Positions 9,558-16,328 of a stretch of DNA of 30,228 nucleotides are shown here, one piece after another. A program made the position numbers and the translations under genes. Origin of the DNA: a virus; IMG/VR virus record IMGVR_UViG_3300030102_002108, positions 23,482 through 53,709 of that record, one strand, 5' to 3'. The notes beneath the pieces are model-generated. The model had not been told where the DNA came from. It searched no databases and saw only the letters and a program-made list of their open reading frames with translations. Every line of letters begins with the position of its first letter. Position 1 is the stretch's first letter.

Positions 9558-10584
9558 GTCGCTAAAGCTTTTCTTAGCATGCGTATTGTTAAGCGTGGCA
9601 ACTGTCGCTCAAGGACAGCTGCTGCGCTTTTCTACGCTGTATGGTAGCCTCACAGCCAACGCCCCACTCGTAGAGAACTCTGTGTACAGGGTCAACGGAG
9701 TAGCAGGCTCTGGATACCTTGAGGAGATTACCGAAGTCAACAAGGCTAACTACGTCTTCAGTGTTGGCCTGCGCAAGCTGGCAAGGTTTGACTATCAGGT
9801 CAAGCAGGGCCAGTTCTACACAGGTCAGGAGAACGAGATTAGCGACAACGCCACGGTGTCAAACGCTCCCGGTTGGGAGTATCTGCTGGAGTACTCAGCT
9901 GTTCGGAACAGGAACGACGTGTTCACTCAGCAGGAGTACAGGTTGCGCTACTCAGGCAACTGGTTTACGGTTCGTGGTAGCTACATTCAGAACGGACTGG
10001 TCAACCTCAAGTACACTCAAGCAGAGGTCAGGCTACGCAAGAGACTTGGTGAGTTTGACTTCACCGTAGGCGCAGCTCACAGGGCACACCCGGTGTACGG
10101 CTACTCCCCCATCGAGGCGTGGTTTGACGACCCAGCCAACAAGCACTGGTGGCAGCTGGCCAACGAGTACGGCTTCTACAGTGACGACGAAGAGGTGTGG
10201 CGTCTCAACGGGGACGTCATTGCTCAGTCAGACGTAGAGTTCTACGGCTACCACTTCGGTAGGATTGTGAACGACTACAACAGAAGAGAGCTAGATGAGT
10301 TTGGTTTGCAGCAAGAGCTGTCAGCTGTGGTGGGTATGGACTACTACCACTACACGGAGCAAGCTTGGGTGCATGGCTGGTGCTCTCTGTACTCCATGCA
10401 CAGGGGCTTGAGCGACCTATCGTTTGAGTACGAAGACAACATGGATATTGAGTGGGACGCAGGTCTCATCATTGGAGCAAAGCTTAACAAACATCTTAGT
10501 ATATTTGTGGAAGCCAGACACTTACAGTACTGGCAGATTAACTCATACGCAGGCCGCGCAGGCTTCAACTACTTATTCTTCTAA
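9550..10584 (+). CDS. Phage-encoded outer-membrane beta-barrel protein
   Basis: About 344 aa. Starting at GTG 9550 gives a classical signal peptide (GKSLKLFLACVLLSVATVA then QGQ). GTG 9538 also keeps the signal peptide; longer starts only add a basic tail, so I prefer 9550 (8-bp overlap with the previous stop). The mature part is a run of alternating amphipathic, aromatic-rich strands, for example YRLRYSGNWFTVRGSY and AGLIIGAKLNKHLSIFVEAR, with acidic turns, and it ends in FNYLFF. A terminal aromatic residue is typical of barrels recognised by BamA. No enzymatic motif is evident. Location is inferred as the outer membrane of a Bacteroidota host. Because it follows the holin, roles in outer-membrane disruption at lysis or in receptor masking/superinfection exclusion are both plausible. 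Confidence 0.7.
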   Translation: MGKSLKLFLACVLLSVATVAQGQLLRFSTLYGSLTANAPLVENSVYRVNGVAGSGYLEEITEVNKANYVFSVGLRKLARFDYQVKQGQFYTGQENEISDNATVSNAPGWEYLLEYSAVRNRNDVFTQQEYRLRYSGNWFTVRGSYIQNGLVNLKYTQAEVRLRKRLGEFDFTVGAAHRAHPVYGYSPIEAWFDDPANKHWWQLANEYGFYSDDEEVWRLNGDVIAQSDVEFYGYHFGRIVNDYNRRELDEFGLQQELSAVVGMDYYHYTEQAWVHGWCSLYSMHRGLSDLSFEYEDNMDIEWDAGLIIGAKLNKHLSIFVEARHLQYWQINSYAGRAGFNYLFF

Positions 10585-10586
10585 CT

Positions 10587-10862
10587 ATGGCGAAGGTCGG
10601 AGAGAACACAGAGGTTACCCTAGACCTCAAGACACTGGGGATGGTAGCTGCCGGAATTGGCAGCATGGTTGCTATGTGGTTCTCGCTTCAAGCCGACATC
10701 GCCGAAGCCAAGGAGTTGCCAGCCCCACACGCACCTGAGATTACTCGCATGGAGTTTGACATGAAGGACCAGCTGGTTCGTCAAACAATCATGAGCACAC
10801 AGGAGGATGTCACCGAGATGAAGGAGGACATCAAGATGATTAAGGAAAAGCTGTATGAATAA
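10587..10862 (+). CDS. Small single-TM protein with coiled-coil tail
   Basis: A 91-aa protein starting at ATG two bases after the barrel gene stop. Residues about 16-38 (LGMVAAGIGSMVAMWFSL) form one hydrophobic helix, preceded by a short polar N-terminus. The C-terminal 45 residues are heptad-like and charged (TQEDVTEMKEDIKMIKEKL), predicting a coiled coil. There is no cleavable signal. The topology (TM anchor plus long helix, adjacent to holin and periplasmic genes) resembles i-spanin-like or holin-accessory proteins, but no sequence signature proves it. Its stop overlaps the next start by 8 bp. Confidence 0.75.
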   Translation: MAKVGENTEVTLDLKTLGMVAAGIGSMVAMWFSLQADIAEAKELPAPHAPEITRMEFDMKDQLVRQTIMSTQEDVTEMKEDIKMIKEKLYE

Positions 10863-11226
10863 GTTGCTTCTCCTGTTGTTGCTGCTGCCTGCCACAGCAT
10901 TCTCACAAAGCTTTCTGGAGCTGGATGAGCTTGACGCCAAGAAGTCCAAGGGGATTACGGTTGTTGAGTTCTGGGCTGAGTGGAATAAGTCCAACGAGGT
11001 AGCGTTCCTCAATGACCTCAAGGACTGCAGAGCGTACCGCATGTGCATTGACCTTCAGCCCAAGGCGGTCGGTCAGTACAGCATCAGCAGTGTGCCAACA
11101 GTTGTTGTGTTTGACAACGGGCTAGAGGTGTTGAGATTTAACCCAACAATCATGATGCAGCTTGCTGCCACCAAGGATGAAATCCAAGAAGAGATTGACG
11201 ACATTATTCTAAAAAAGTTTCAATGA
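10855..11226 (+). CDS. Exported thioredoxin-fold protein lacking the CXXC site
   Basis: A 123-aa protein with a signal peptide (MNKLLLLLLLLPATAFSQS), then a thioredoxin-like core: ITVVEFWAEWNKSNEV at about 34-49 followed later by ISSVPTVVVFDNG with the conserved cis-proline. In thioredoxins the WC(G/x)PC active site follows FWAEW; here the same place reads W43-N-K-S-N, so both catalytic cysteines are gone. Two other cysteines (C58, C64) remain, in the helix after the site and near the next strand. The fold call is strong; redox activity at the normal site is excluded by sequence. A binding or chaperone role in the periplasm is inferred. It overlaps its neighbours by 8 and 4 bp. Confidence 0.8.
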   Translation: MNKLLLLLLLLPATAFSQSFLELDELDAKKSKGITVVEFWAEWNKSNEVAFLNDLKDCRAYRMCIDLQPKAVGQYSISSVPTVVVFDNGLEVLRFNPTIMMQLAATKDEIQEEIDDIILKKFQ

Positions 11227-11750
11227 TGAAGAAGTTACTTTCTACCATCACCACGGTACTTATGCTGTCTCCTGTGTGGGCACAGCCTAACGTCACGCCT
11301 GTGTTCGTTGAGTGTACCCCCGGTGAGTACCCCAACGAGATTTCGTGGGAGATTATGACGTGCGACAGCACGGTTCTTTTAGATGGCGGCGCACCTTTCT
11401 TTGGTGCAGCCCTGATGCCAGACCCAGACAGGTTTATCATTCACATGATGGACAGCTACGGTGACGGATGGAACGGAGCCTACTTGATTGTAGACACAGT
11501 TTCGTACGGCTTCCTGTCTGACGTAGACTGGATTGATTCACTGGGCACATGGCCACAGGACCAGCCCGAGCAGTGGGTGACCGTGGGTTGCAACGACCCA
11601 GTCACCGATGTACAAGAGATTACTCAGGAGCCATTCGTTCCTACTCGCTACTACAACCTGTTTGGTCAGGAGGTGGTGTTGCGTGAGCGCGGCTACTACA
11701 TTGCCACTGACGGCATGCGTTCTCGACTGATTTACAGAAGAGAAGAATAA
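11223..11750 (+). CDS. Secreted protein with DxxGDGWNG motif and T9SS-like C-terminus
   Basis: A 175-aa protein. A signal peptide MKKLLSTITTVLMLSPVWAQ is followed by a Cys-containing domain (C31, C47, C123) with DSYGDGWNGAYL at 77-88, a motif I know from secreted proteins of marine Bacteroidota and other marine microbes. The last ~38 residues (TRYYNLFGQEVVLRERGYYI then a basic RREE end) look like a type A T9SS sorting domain: a yN-l-G-qev strand, a G-x-Y strand, a turn with DG, and a last strand with basic residues. If it works, the protein would pass the outer membrane through the host T9SS. Start ATG 11223 overlaps the thioredoxin-like stop as ATGA. The function of the mature part is unknown. 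Confidence 0.7.
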   Translation: MMKKLLSTITTVLMLSPVWAQPNVTPVFVECTPGEYPNEISWEIMTCDSTVLLDGGAPFFGAALMPDPDRFIIHMMDSYGDGWNGAYLIVDTVSYGFLSDVDWIDSLGTWPQDQPEQWVTVGCNDPVTDVQEITQEPFVPTRYYNLFGQEVVLRERGYYIATDGMRSRLIYRREE

Positions 11751-11752
11751 CT

Positions 11753-11760
11753 TATATTTG
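11753..11760 (+). promoter_or_regulatory. Bacteroidota -7 promoter element TATATTTG
   Basis: This is an exact match to TAnnTTTG, directly after the stop at 11748-11750 and only four bases before the ATG at 11765. No TTG is visible at the normal -33 distance; TTT at 11731-11733 (19-bp spacing) is the closest. Initiation would fall at or next to the start codon, so the Met-rich gene could be made from a leaderless transcript, independent of the upstream cassette. Confidence 0.5.
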
Positions 11761-11764
11761 CGGT

Positions 11765-12268
11765 ATGGAACAAGGAAAAAAGAAAGCCATGATGGCACAA
11801 GGTGGCATGATGGATAAAGAAATGCAGATGATGCCCGGTGGCGGGCACATGAAAAAGCAAATGATGGCCGAAGGCGGCATGATGGAGGAGCAGAAGATGC
11901 CCGGTGGTGGCATGATGGAGAAGCGCCGTATGATGATGGAGGAAGGCGCCATGATGGAGAAGAAGGATATGGAGAAGGGTGGTATGATGGAGTATCAAGA
12001 GGGCGGCATGATGGAGAAGAAGGCCGCTGTCATGAAGATGCTCGACGGCATGAAGGAGATGCCACCAGAAGAGGAAGTCGTCAAGATGATTATGAAGTCG
12101 GCAGGAGTCGACGAGTCAGAGGCCAAGGCCCTGATTGCTGAGTACAGACAAAGCAAGAAAGGCATGGGTGGCAAGATGGAGTACGAAGGAGGCGGAGCTA
12201 TGAAGATGATGCGTGACCCAAAGGACATGGTTGGCATGGCCATGGGTGGTGCAAAGATTATCAGCTGA
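11765..12268 (+). CDS. Methionine-rich GGMM-repeat protein
   Basis: A 167-aa protein in which about 40 residues (roughly a quarter) are methionine. The N-terminal half repeats a (G)GGMMEK-type unit: five GGMM copies and one GAMM copy between residues 14 and 86, separated by Lys/Glu-rich spacers. A non-repetitive segment follows (about 90-135, EEEVVKMIMKSAGVDESEAKALIAEY cut here as two helices), shaped like a small UBA/CUE-like two-helix unit, then another GGGAMKMM patch. It has no signal peptide or TM segment. Methionine clusters can bind soft metals such as Cu(I), or give flexible hydrophobic surfaces; neither can be decided from sequence. Similar GG-M/K low-complexity proteins occur in marine phage genomes. 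It is convergent with the next gene (8-bp stop-to-stop overlap). Confidence 0.8.
   Translation: MEQGKKKAMMAQGGMMDKEMQMMPGGGHMKKQMMAEGGMMEEQKMPGGGMMEKRRMMMEEGAMMEKKDMEKGGMMEYQEGGMMEKKAAVMKMLDGMKEMPPEEEVVKMIMKSAGVDESEAKALIAEYRQSKKGMGGKMEYEGGGAMKMMRDPKDMVGMAMGGAKIIS
11801..12020 (+). repeat. In-gene repeat encoding GGMME/GAMME units
   Basis: Six imperfect copies of a GGYATGATGGA-type word occur at irregular spacing inside the Met-rich gene. Third-base differences (ggc/ggt before atg) show that the copies have diverged and the protein motif is kept more strictly than the DNA. This favours selection on the peptide over recent slippage. Confidence 0.7.
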
Positions 12269-12461
12269 TAGACTCAAAGAAGTCTTCGTCCAAGTCTTTG
12301 ATGGGGAGGATGAACTGCTCGTAACAGTAGCGGTTCACCTCCTCTTTCTCTTCTGGGGTAGTTCCTCGCCCGATGTTGTGTGCTTGGTACGAGGCGTTAG
12401 ACCTCAACAAGCTGTCGATTTTCTGTCTCAAGCAACGACAGTTGCGATAGTGTTGTTTCAT
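12261..12461 (-). CDS. Small hypothetical protein (66 aa)
   Basis: Starts at ATG 12461 inside the 3' end of the upstream nuclease gene (65-bp overlap) and ends 8 bp into the convergent Met-rich gene. The N-terminus is basic with CRC (RNCRCLRQKIDSLL); the C-terminus is acidic (IKDLDEDFFESIS). It is predicted helical with no TM. I do not recognise the family. The long overlap lowers certainty, but the composition is protein-like and without it the - strand would have no gene between 12261 and 12396. Confidence 0.6.
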   Translation of the reverse strand: MKQHYRNCRCLRQKIDSLLRSNASYQAHNIGRGTTPEEKEEVNRYCYEQFILPIKDLDEDFFESIS

Positions 12462-12981
12462 TGCTGCTGTTTAGAAGGAACATTGGCAGGACGATAAGCT
12501 TGACAAACCCTGAATCCTTGTCGTCAACGAGCTCATGGATGGGTGGTGTCCACCCCTTGACGTTGCCGATGCCGTGCATCACGGGCTTGCGGATTGCAAA
12601 GCGGTTCTCCTTGTGCGCCTTCCAAAGATAAGCACGCAGCTTCTCCAAGTCAAACGTAAACGCGATGTGAAGTCTCTCTGGATTGCGGACGATGTAAACC
12701 AAGTACTCCGCGTTAGTCTTCATAATCCCACAAGGTTGCTGGGTTTTAACTGACTCGTACTCCAAGAACAGATTGACTGGCTCCTTCCTGCGCTCTGCCC
12801 AGTAGTACGCCTTGACATCTGTCTTGACTTCGTAGTACACGCCAGTGTTGTTGTCGAAGACATCCCAGTCACACTTGCCTGTTGAGATTGTGCAGTCACC
12901 TCCCTTTGCGTTGAGCCACGCTGCCCACAGCTGCTCACCTAGGTCACCAACCTGCATGTCTGCAAGGAAGTTCTTACTCAT
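12397..12981 (-). CDS. PD-(D/E)XK nuclease-like protein
   Basis: A 194-aa protein with an N-terminal GDLGEQLWAAWL helix (about 12-23) carrying the conserved Glu, then DWD at 38-40 and YYEVKTD at 49-55, giving D40...E51-x-K53. This is the core of a restriction-endonuclease fold, as in Holliday-junction resolvase-like and other phage nucleases. The rest (about 60-194) shows no extra domain I can name; a Ser/Thr-rich tail follows residue 170. It overlaps the upstream 70-aa gene start as ATGA and belongs to the leftward DNA-metabolism run. Possible roles are DNA end processing, junction resolution or host DNA degradation. Confidence 0.7.
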   Translation of the reverse strand: MSKNFLADMQVGDLGEQLWAAWLNAKGGDCTISTGKCDWDVFDNNTGVYYEVKTDVKAYYWAERRKEPVNLFLEYESVKTQQPCGIMKTNAEYLVYIVRNPERLHIAFTFDLEKLRAYLWKAHKENRFAIRKPVMHGIGNVKGWTPPIHELVDDKDSGFVKLIVLPMFLLNSSNETTLSQLSLLETENRQLVEV

Positions 12982-13190
12982 GAGTGGTTGTATTCAAGGC
13001 AGGCGTCCTTGATGGTTGCCACCTCAATGTTGACCTTCATGCGGAAGTCCTTGACCAGCTCCGCTACTTCCTCGGTAGAAGATATGGGCTTGCCTGCATC
13101 GTCATGCAGCGACTCGTACAGCTCGGTTGTGAGCCTCTGAATCTCCTGCGTGGAGAACGAGTACAGTTCACTTAGCTTTCTTAATTTCAT
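12978..13190 (-). CDS. Small hypothetical protein (70 aa)
   Basis: Begins at ATG 13190 within the end of the endonuclease gene (23-bp overlap) and ends with ATGA coupling to the nuclease gene downstream. The sequence is amphipathic and helical (LSFSTQEIQRL-type then STEEVAELVKDF), without Cys or TM. The two-helix shape and position between two nucleases suggest an accessory or binding subunit, but this is inference; the family is not recognised. Confidence 0.65.
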   Translation of the reverse strand: MKLRKLSELYSFSTQEIQRLTTELYESLHDDAGKPISSTEEVAELVKDFRMKVNIEVATIKDACLEYNHS

Positions 13191-13605
13191 CCTTGATGAT
13201 TTGAATGACTTTGTCTACTTGTTTGCTGTTCTTTGGCACGAACAACATGTAGTCGCCATTCCCGGTCTCAACCATCTGTCTCAAGAAAAGCTTCCACCTG
13301 AGTGGGAACCCGTGCTGGGTACGCTGGTACCCCTTGGTCTCGATGATGAACTTGTGCTCGTGAGACACAAAGTCCGGTGTGTACTCCATCTTCCTGACCA
13401 TCTTCCCTGAGTAGTCCATCATGTCAGCCCTCCTGTTGGTGGACTTGAAATAGATACCGGGGTAGATGAACCTGTCGACGAGAGTGAAACTCTCAGGTTC
13501 GTACTCGAACTTGAGCTTAGCTTCTTTCAACTTGTCATAGCAGTAAACCTCAAGACCAGACTTGAGTTTCTTGCCACCACGGTTCATGCTTTTACGCCGT
13601 GCCAT
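13168..13605 (-). CDS. Endonuclease I-like (T7 gp3-type) nuclease
   Basis: A 145-aa protein with the order expected of phage endonuclease I/DUF1064-type enzymes: a basic N-terminus, KSGLEVYCYDKL (E19), a YTPDF motif at 75-79 and FIIETKG at 86-92 (E89-x-K91). These give E...PD...E-x-K, the metal-binding core of a PD-(D/E)XK fold. Length agrees with T7 endonuclease I (149 aa). The expected substrate is branched DNA, i.e. Holliday junctions formed by the ERF/exonuclease system encoded nearby. ATG 13605 is preceded on its own strand by TAACTTTA and a four-base gap, a near-match to the Bacteroidota -7 element. Confidence 0.75.
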   Translation of the reverse strand: MARRKSMNRGGKKLKSGLEVYCYDKLKEAKLKFEYEPESFTLVDRFIYPGIYFKSTNRRADMMDYSGKMVRKMEYTPDFVSHEHKFIIETKGYQRTQHGFPLRWKLFLRQMVETGNGDYMLFVPKNSKQVDKVIQIIKDEIKKAK

Positions 13606-13630
13606 GGTGTAAAGTTAGGTCAACAACCAA

Positions 13631-15418
13631 TCAAATGCTGGTCTGTTTCCCCACAAGTAATTCACACAAAGGTCGGAACAACTTAGGTCCGGGTGACACG
13701 AAGTTGAATCCTGATTGCTCTTGACTGAACTCGAATCGTAACGGGAAATCAAGGGGAGTAGGGTGACCGCCAGTCTCTGTCATGCGAACTTTCCTCACGT
13801 GCATCTCGACAGTGCGACGGTCACTCCACTCTTGCGCTTGAATCTTGCGGTGTAATGTGATGAAGCCATCGGCTCTGTTCACAAACTTACCACCACCCTC
13901 AGTATCCTCAGCGTACGGAGCAGTGGGCAAACCGTCATCGCCCTTGCGTCGTTGCGCCTCAGTGAAGGCGTGAGCATTCACCCACATGGCAACCTGATTC
14001 TTGACGCTGAACGTCAGGAACTCACTGGCTGCCTCGTAGTGGTACTCGTGGGTACTGATACCGCGATGTGCGCTCATGTCAATGCGCAGTGCATTGTATG
14101 GGTCGATGAGCACACCGTCCAACCCTTCGTACTTCAGCACCTTCTCCGCGAACACGAGGATGTCGGAGTAGCTGTAGTTCTTGTGGTTGTCAATAAATGT
14201 AAAGTGTTTGTTGACCCAATCGTGTGCTGTTGTAAGTTCCTTGTGGTTCATGCGCTTGATGGGCATGTCCATACAGAACTGCATGACCTTCATCTTGTTC
14301 GCCCATGTCGGGTTCTCTGCGCTGTAGACCAACCACTTCCAGCCGTGCAGCATGGAGGCAGCGACCATCAGCCACAGCGTGAAGGTTGTCTTACCCACGT
14401 TGCTGTGCCCGTTAATCATGAGGAACTCACGCTTGAACCTGAAGTACTCGTCGAACTTCTCGTTGTCTGTGCCTAGGCCAAGCTCTATCTGTCCTGTCAC
14501 GTACTTCTTAATCCACTCGTAGTCGGTATCGTCGGATGCGATGAAGGACATGTCGCCGTCATTGACACGCATCTCGTGCCGTATCTTCTCAAGCTCTCTG
14601 ACAATCTCTCCGATAGGTGCAAGCTTACCCTGCTCTATCCCGTCGATGATTGTCTTGCGGGCTTGGTCAAGGTCGAGAGGATTCCGCGCTTCGATTTCAC
14701 GAACCAGCATACGAAAGGCTTCGTCCTCTTCGACCCGACCTGCAGCGATGAAGCCACCCAACAAGTATGAGGCACGCACAAGTGCTGCGTGTTTGCCCCC
14801 ATCGGGGGCGTACCGAATCATCTGAGCGGCGATTTGTAGCTTCTCATAGTCAGTACGCCCCTTTACCTCGGTAGGGTTTGGCTCTGCATGCTGCTCCGAT
14901 TTGAGTCCACCGAATCTTGTGGGCTCAGAGTTGATGCAGATGTTGTCGTCGTACGATTCAAAACACGCACGCGATTCGTTGATGCCTGAGGGGTCAGCCT
15001 CAAGGCCATGCTTTCTTTCAAAGTATTCGCAGAGAGAACGGAAGTGGTCTCGGTGTCTCTCCGGGTTGCTAATCTCTACGATTGCCTTGACCCCGTCACC
15101 GCTCGGTGAGGTCCAGCATGCAAGAACATGTTGGTCAAAGGCAAGCCTAGACTTAGCGTCTTCTACATCTGATACGTGGTCGAAGTCAAGGACGATGATG
15201 CCGCTGTGCTTTTGCAGCGAGTCATCCTTGCGCTCCTTGAACCTGCCACTCCACAGCACAACAGGCAGTTGCTTCTTCGCCTCCTTGTCGCCCTCGCGGA
15301 CCCGCTCAATCTTCTGCTTCTGTTTGCCAGATTGGATGCGTTGCAGTGCTGTTTCCACTGTGATATACAGCGGCTTCTTGTTGTAAAGGTCCTCGAATAT
15401 CGTTATCACCTGTGTCAT
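13631..15418 (-). CDS. Primase (VirE-N/BT4734-like) fused to DnaB-like helicase
   Basis: A 595-aa two-domain replication protein. The N-terminal ~250 residues match the VirE N-terminal/BT4734-like primase type common in Bacteroidota elements: HSGIIVLDFDHV (71-82), SPSGDGVKAIVEI (104-116) and NESRACFESYDD (147-158). A linker with IVRELEKI follows. The C-terminal RecA-fold has Walker A NGHSNVGKTT at 336-345, Walker B VLIDPYNA at 436-443, and an NAHAF sensor-like motif near 478. Role: RNA priming and 5'-3' unwinding at the phage fork. The start ATG 15418 lies inside the preceding gene (113-bp overlap). It is complete, with no missing catalytic motif that I can see. Confidence 0.85.
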   Translation of the reverse strand: MTQVITIFEDLYNKKPLYITVETALQRIQSGKQKQKIERVREGDKEAKKQLPVVLWSGRFKERKDDSLQKHSGIIVLDFDHVSDVEDAKSRLAFDQHVLACWTSPSGDGVKAIVEISNPERHRDHFRSLCEYFERKHGLEADPSGINESRACFESYDDNICINSEPTRFGGLKSEQHAEPNPTEVKGRTDYEKLQIAAQMIRYAPDGGKHAALVRASYLLGGFIAAGRVEEDEAFRMLVREIEARNPLDLDQARKTIIDGIEQGKLAPIGEIVRELEKIRHEMRVNDGDMSFIASDDTDYEWIKKYVTGQIELGLGTDNEKFDEYFRFKREFLMINGHSNVGKTTFTLWLMVAASMLHGWKWLVYSAENPTWANKMKVMQFCMDMPIKRMNHKELTTAHDWVNKHFTFIDNHKNYSYSDILVFAEKVLKYEGLDGVLIDPYNALRIDMSAHRGISTHEYHYEAASEFLTFSVKNQVAMWVNAHAFTEAQRRKGDDGLPTAPYAEDTEGGGKFVNRADGFITLHRKIQAQEWSDRRTVEMHVRKVRMTETGGHPTPLDFPLRFEFSQEQSGFNFVSPGPKLFRPLCELLVGKQTSI

Positions 15419-15692
15419 GTTTCATGTTAATCCGTAGTAACACCAAGTATCCCATGAGGTCTAGCAGTGTGTCCTCATCTACGTCGTCTGTCCCCCAGTT
15501 CTTGATGCGGTTCAGCTTGTCGTCGATGCGAACTAGCAGCTGCTCGTGCGAGCTTGCCTTGCTAAAGATACGCGCTGGGTCTAGTGCAGCGTTGCCATAC
15601 CTCTTGTTTTTTTCTGTGAGCAGTGCCGTGAGTTCATTGCACGCGCCTCTAACTTCGCGCACAAAGTCACGATGATTCCAATGCTTCGACAT
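15306..15692 (-). CDS. All-alpha NTP pyrophosphatase/nucleotide-modification-like protein
   Basis: A 128-aa protein with a helical core: LTEKNKRYGNAALDPARIF, then LLVRIDDKLNRIKNW and DEDTLLDLMGYLVLL. The order KN..YG, I-D-D-K-x-x-R and D-E-D-x-x-D-L-x-G-Y matches the DUF1599/MazG-dUTPase-like proteins often found in phage replication operons, where acidic residues hold Mg2+. Such enzymes hydrolyse (d)NTPs, or are linked to modified-nucleotide supply. The substrate cannot be read here. Its last 113 bp overlap the primase-helicase start, which is unusually long; the C-terminal ~35 residues look unstructured. Confidence 0.65.
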   Translation of the reverse strand: MSKHWNHRDFVREVRGACNELTALLTEKNKRYGNAALDPARIFSKASSHEQLLVRIDDKLNRIKNWGTDDVDEDTLLDLMGYLVLLRINMKHDTGDNDIRGPLQQEAAVYHSGNSTATHPIWQTEAED

Positions 15693-16092
15693 ATTGCTTG
15701 ATGTTGTTCTTGAGTCTCATACCCATTGCTGTGTTCCCTACCTCCATGTGATAGATGCAGCTTGCTGTTTCTCTCAGCATCTTGTAGAAGGAGAACTGTT
15801 CGCTGTACAAGTCAGCGTTCTTCACGTAGTAGCACACACTGCTGTGGTCTTTGCCAAGACACTTAGCAATCGAGACTATTGTGAAGTAGTGTTGCATTGC
15901 ATCTGCGAACGCGACCCGAAGGATGACGTTCATCTGCAGCCTGCTGTCCGGCAAGAAGTCATAGCCGACAGCTTCGTAGTAAGCATCGCGTGCTTGCGTC
16001 AACTCCTCGAGGCTACCCCTCTTTACCACGTAGTTGGGAACCCACCCTTTTTTTCGAGAGGATTTCCTCAATTTTGATTTCGACTTTGCCAT
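15667..16092 (-). CDS. DnaA domain IV-like HTH protein
   Basis: About 141 aa from ATG 16092 (MAKSKSKLRKSSRKK, a strongly basic start); the frame extends further upstream but that part lies inside the previous gene. The central region FTIVSIAKCLGKDHSSVCYYVK resembles the DnaA C-terminal DNA-binding helix-turn-helix, which in DnaA has the (G)KDHTTV signature. There is no AAA+ domain, so it is not an initiator ATPase. Possible roles are origin recognition, or titration of and competition with host DnaA for its boxes; both are inferred. It sits beside the primase-helicase. It overlaps the gene downstream by 26 bp and the gene upstream by 80 bp. Confidence 0.7.
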   Translation of the reverse strand: MAKSKSKLRKSSRKKGWVPNYVVKRGSLEELTQARDAYYEAVGYDFLPDSRLQMNVILRVAFADAMQHYFTIVSIAKCLGKDHSSVCYYVKNADLYSEQFSFYKMLRETASCIYHMEVGNTAMGMRLKNNIKQYVEALESS

Positions 16093-16264
16093 CGTATCTA
16101 GGTCCGTAGTAAGAGCGGTACATCCTGTCCCACGTGTGACCCTTGAGGATGTCTTCCGGTTCCTCTGCACTGGTCACAGCGTAGTCCATCTTGGTGTGCT
16201 CGGTGAGTTTCTTTTTGCCTTTGGTTACGCGAAGCTTGAGTTCGTAGTAGTAAATGTCTCTCAT
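16013..16264 (-). CDS. Hypothetical protein (83 aa)
   Basis: Starts at ATG 16264 after a 64-bp spacer and overlaps the HTH gene by 80 bp. The sequence starts MRDIYYYELKLRVTKGKKK, a likely beta-strand pair with basic residues, and ends in a Lys/Arg-rich tail. There is no known motif. A basic, strand-rich small protein in a replication block suggests nucleic-acid contact, but nothing specific supports it. Confidence 0.65.
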   Translation of the reverse strand: MRDIYYYELKLRVTKGKKKLTEHTKMDYAVTSAEEPEDILKGHTWDRMYRSYYGPRYDGKVEIKIEEILSKKRVGSQLRGKEG

Positions 16265-16328
16265 GACATGAAGCGGGGAAGACGCCTAACCCAAGCGCCT
16301 CCCCCTAATCAACATGAAACAGTTTACT

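Noticed and set aside
11801-12020. CRISPR-like array
   Set aside because: The repeats are short, unevenly spaced and in frame with a protein motif; they encode GGMM units and are not separated by unique spacers. No other CRISPR-like array was seen.
12269-12290. Terminator between the convergent genes
   Set aside because: AGACT-caaaga-AGTCT gives only a 5-bp stem without a T-run and lies inside the coding end of the - strand gene.
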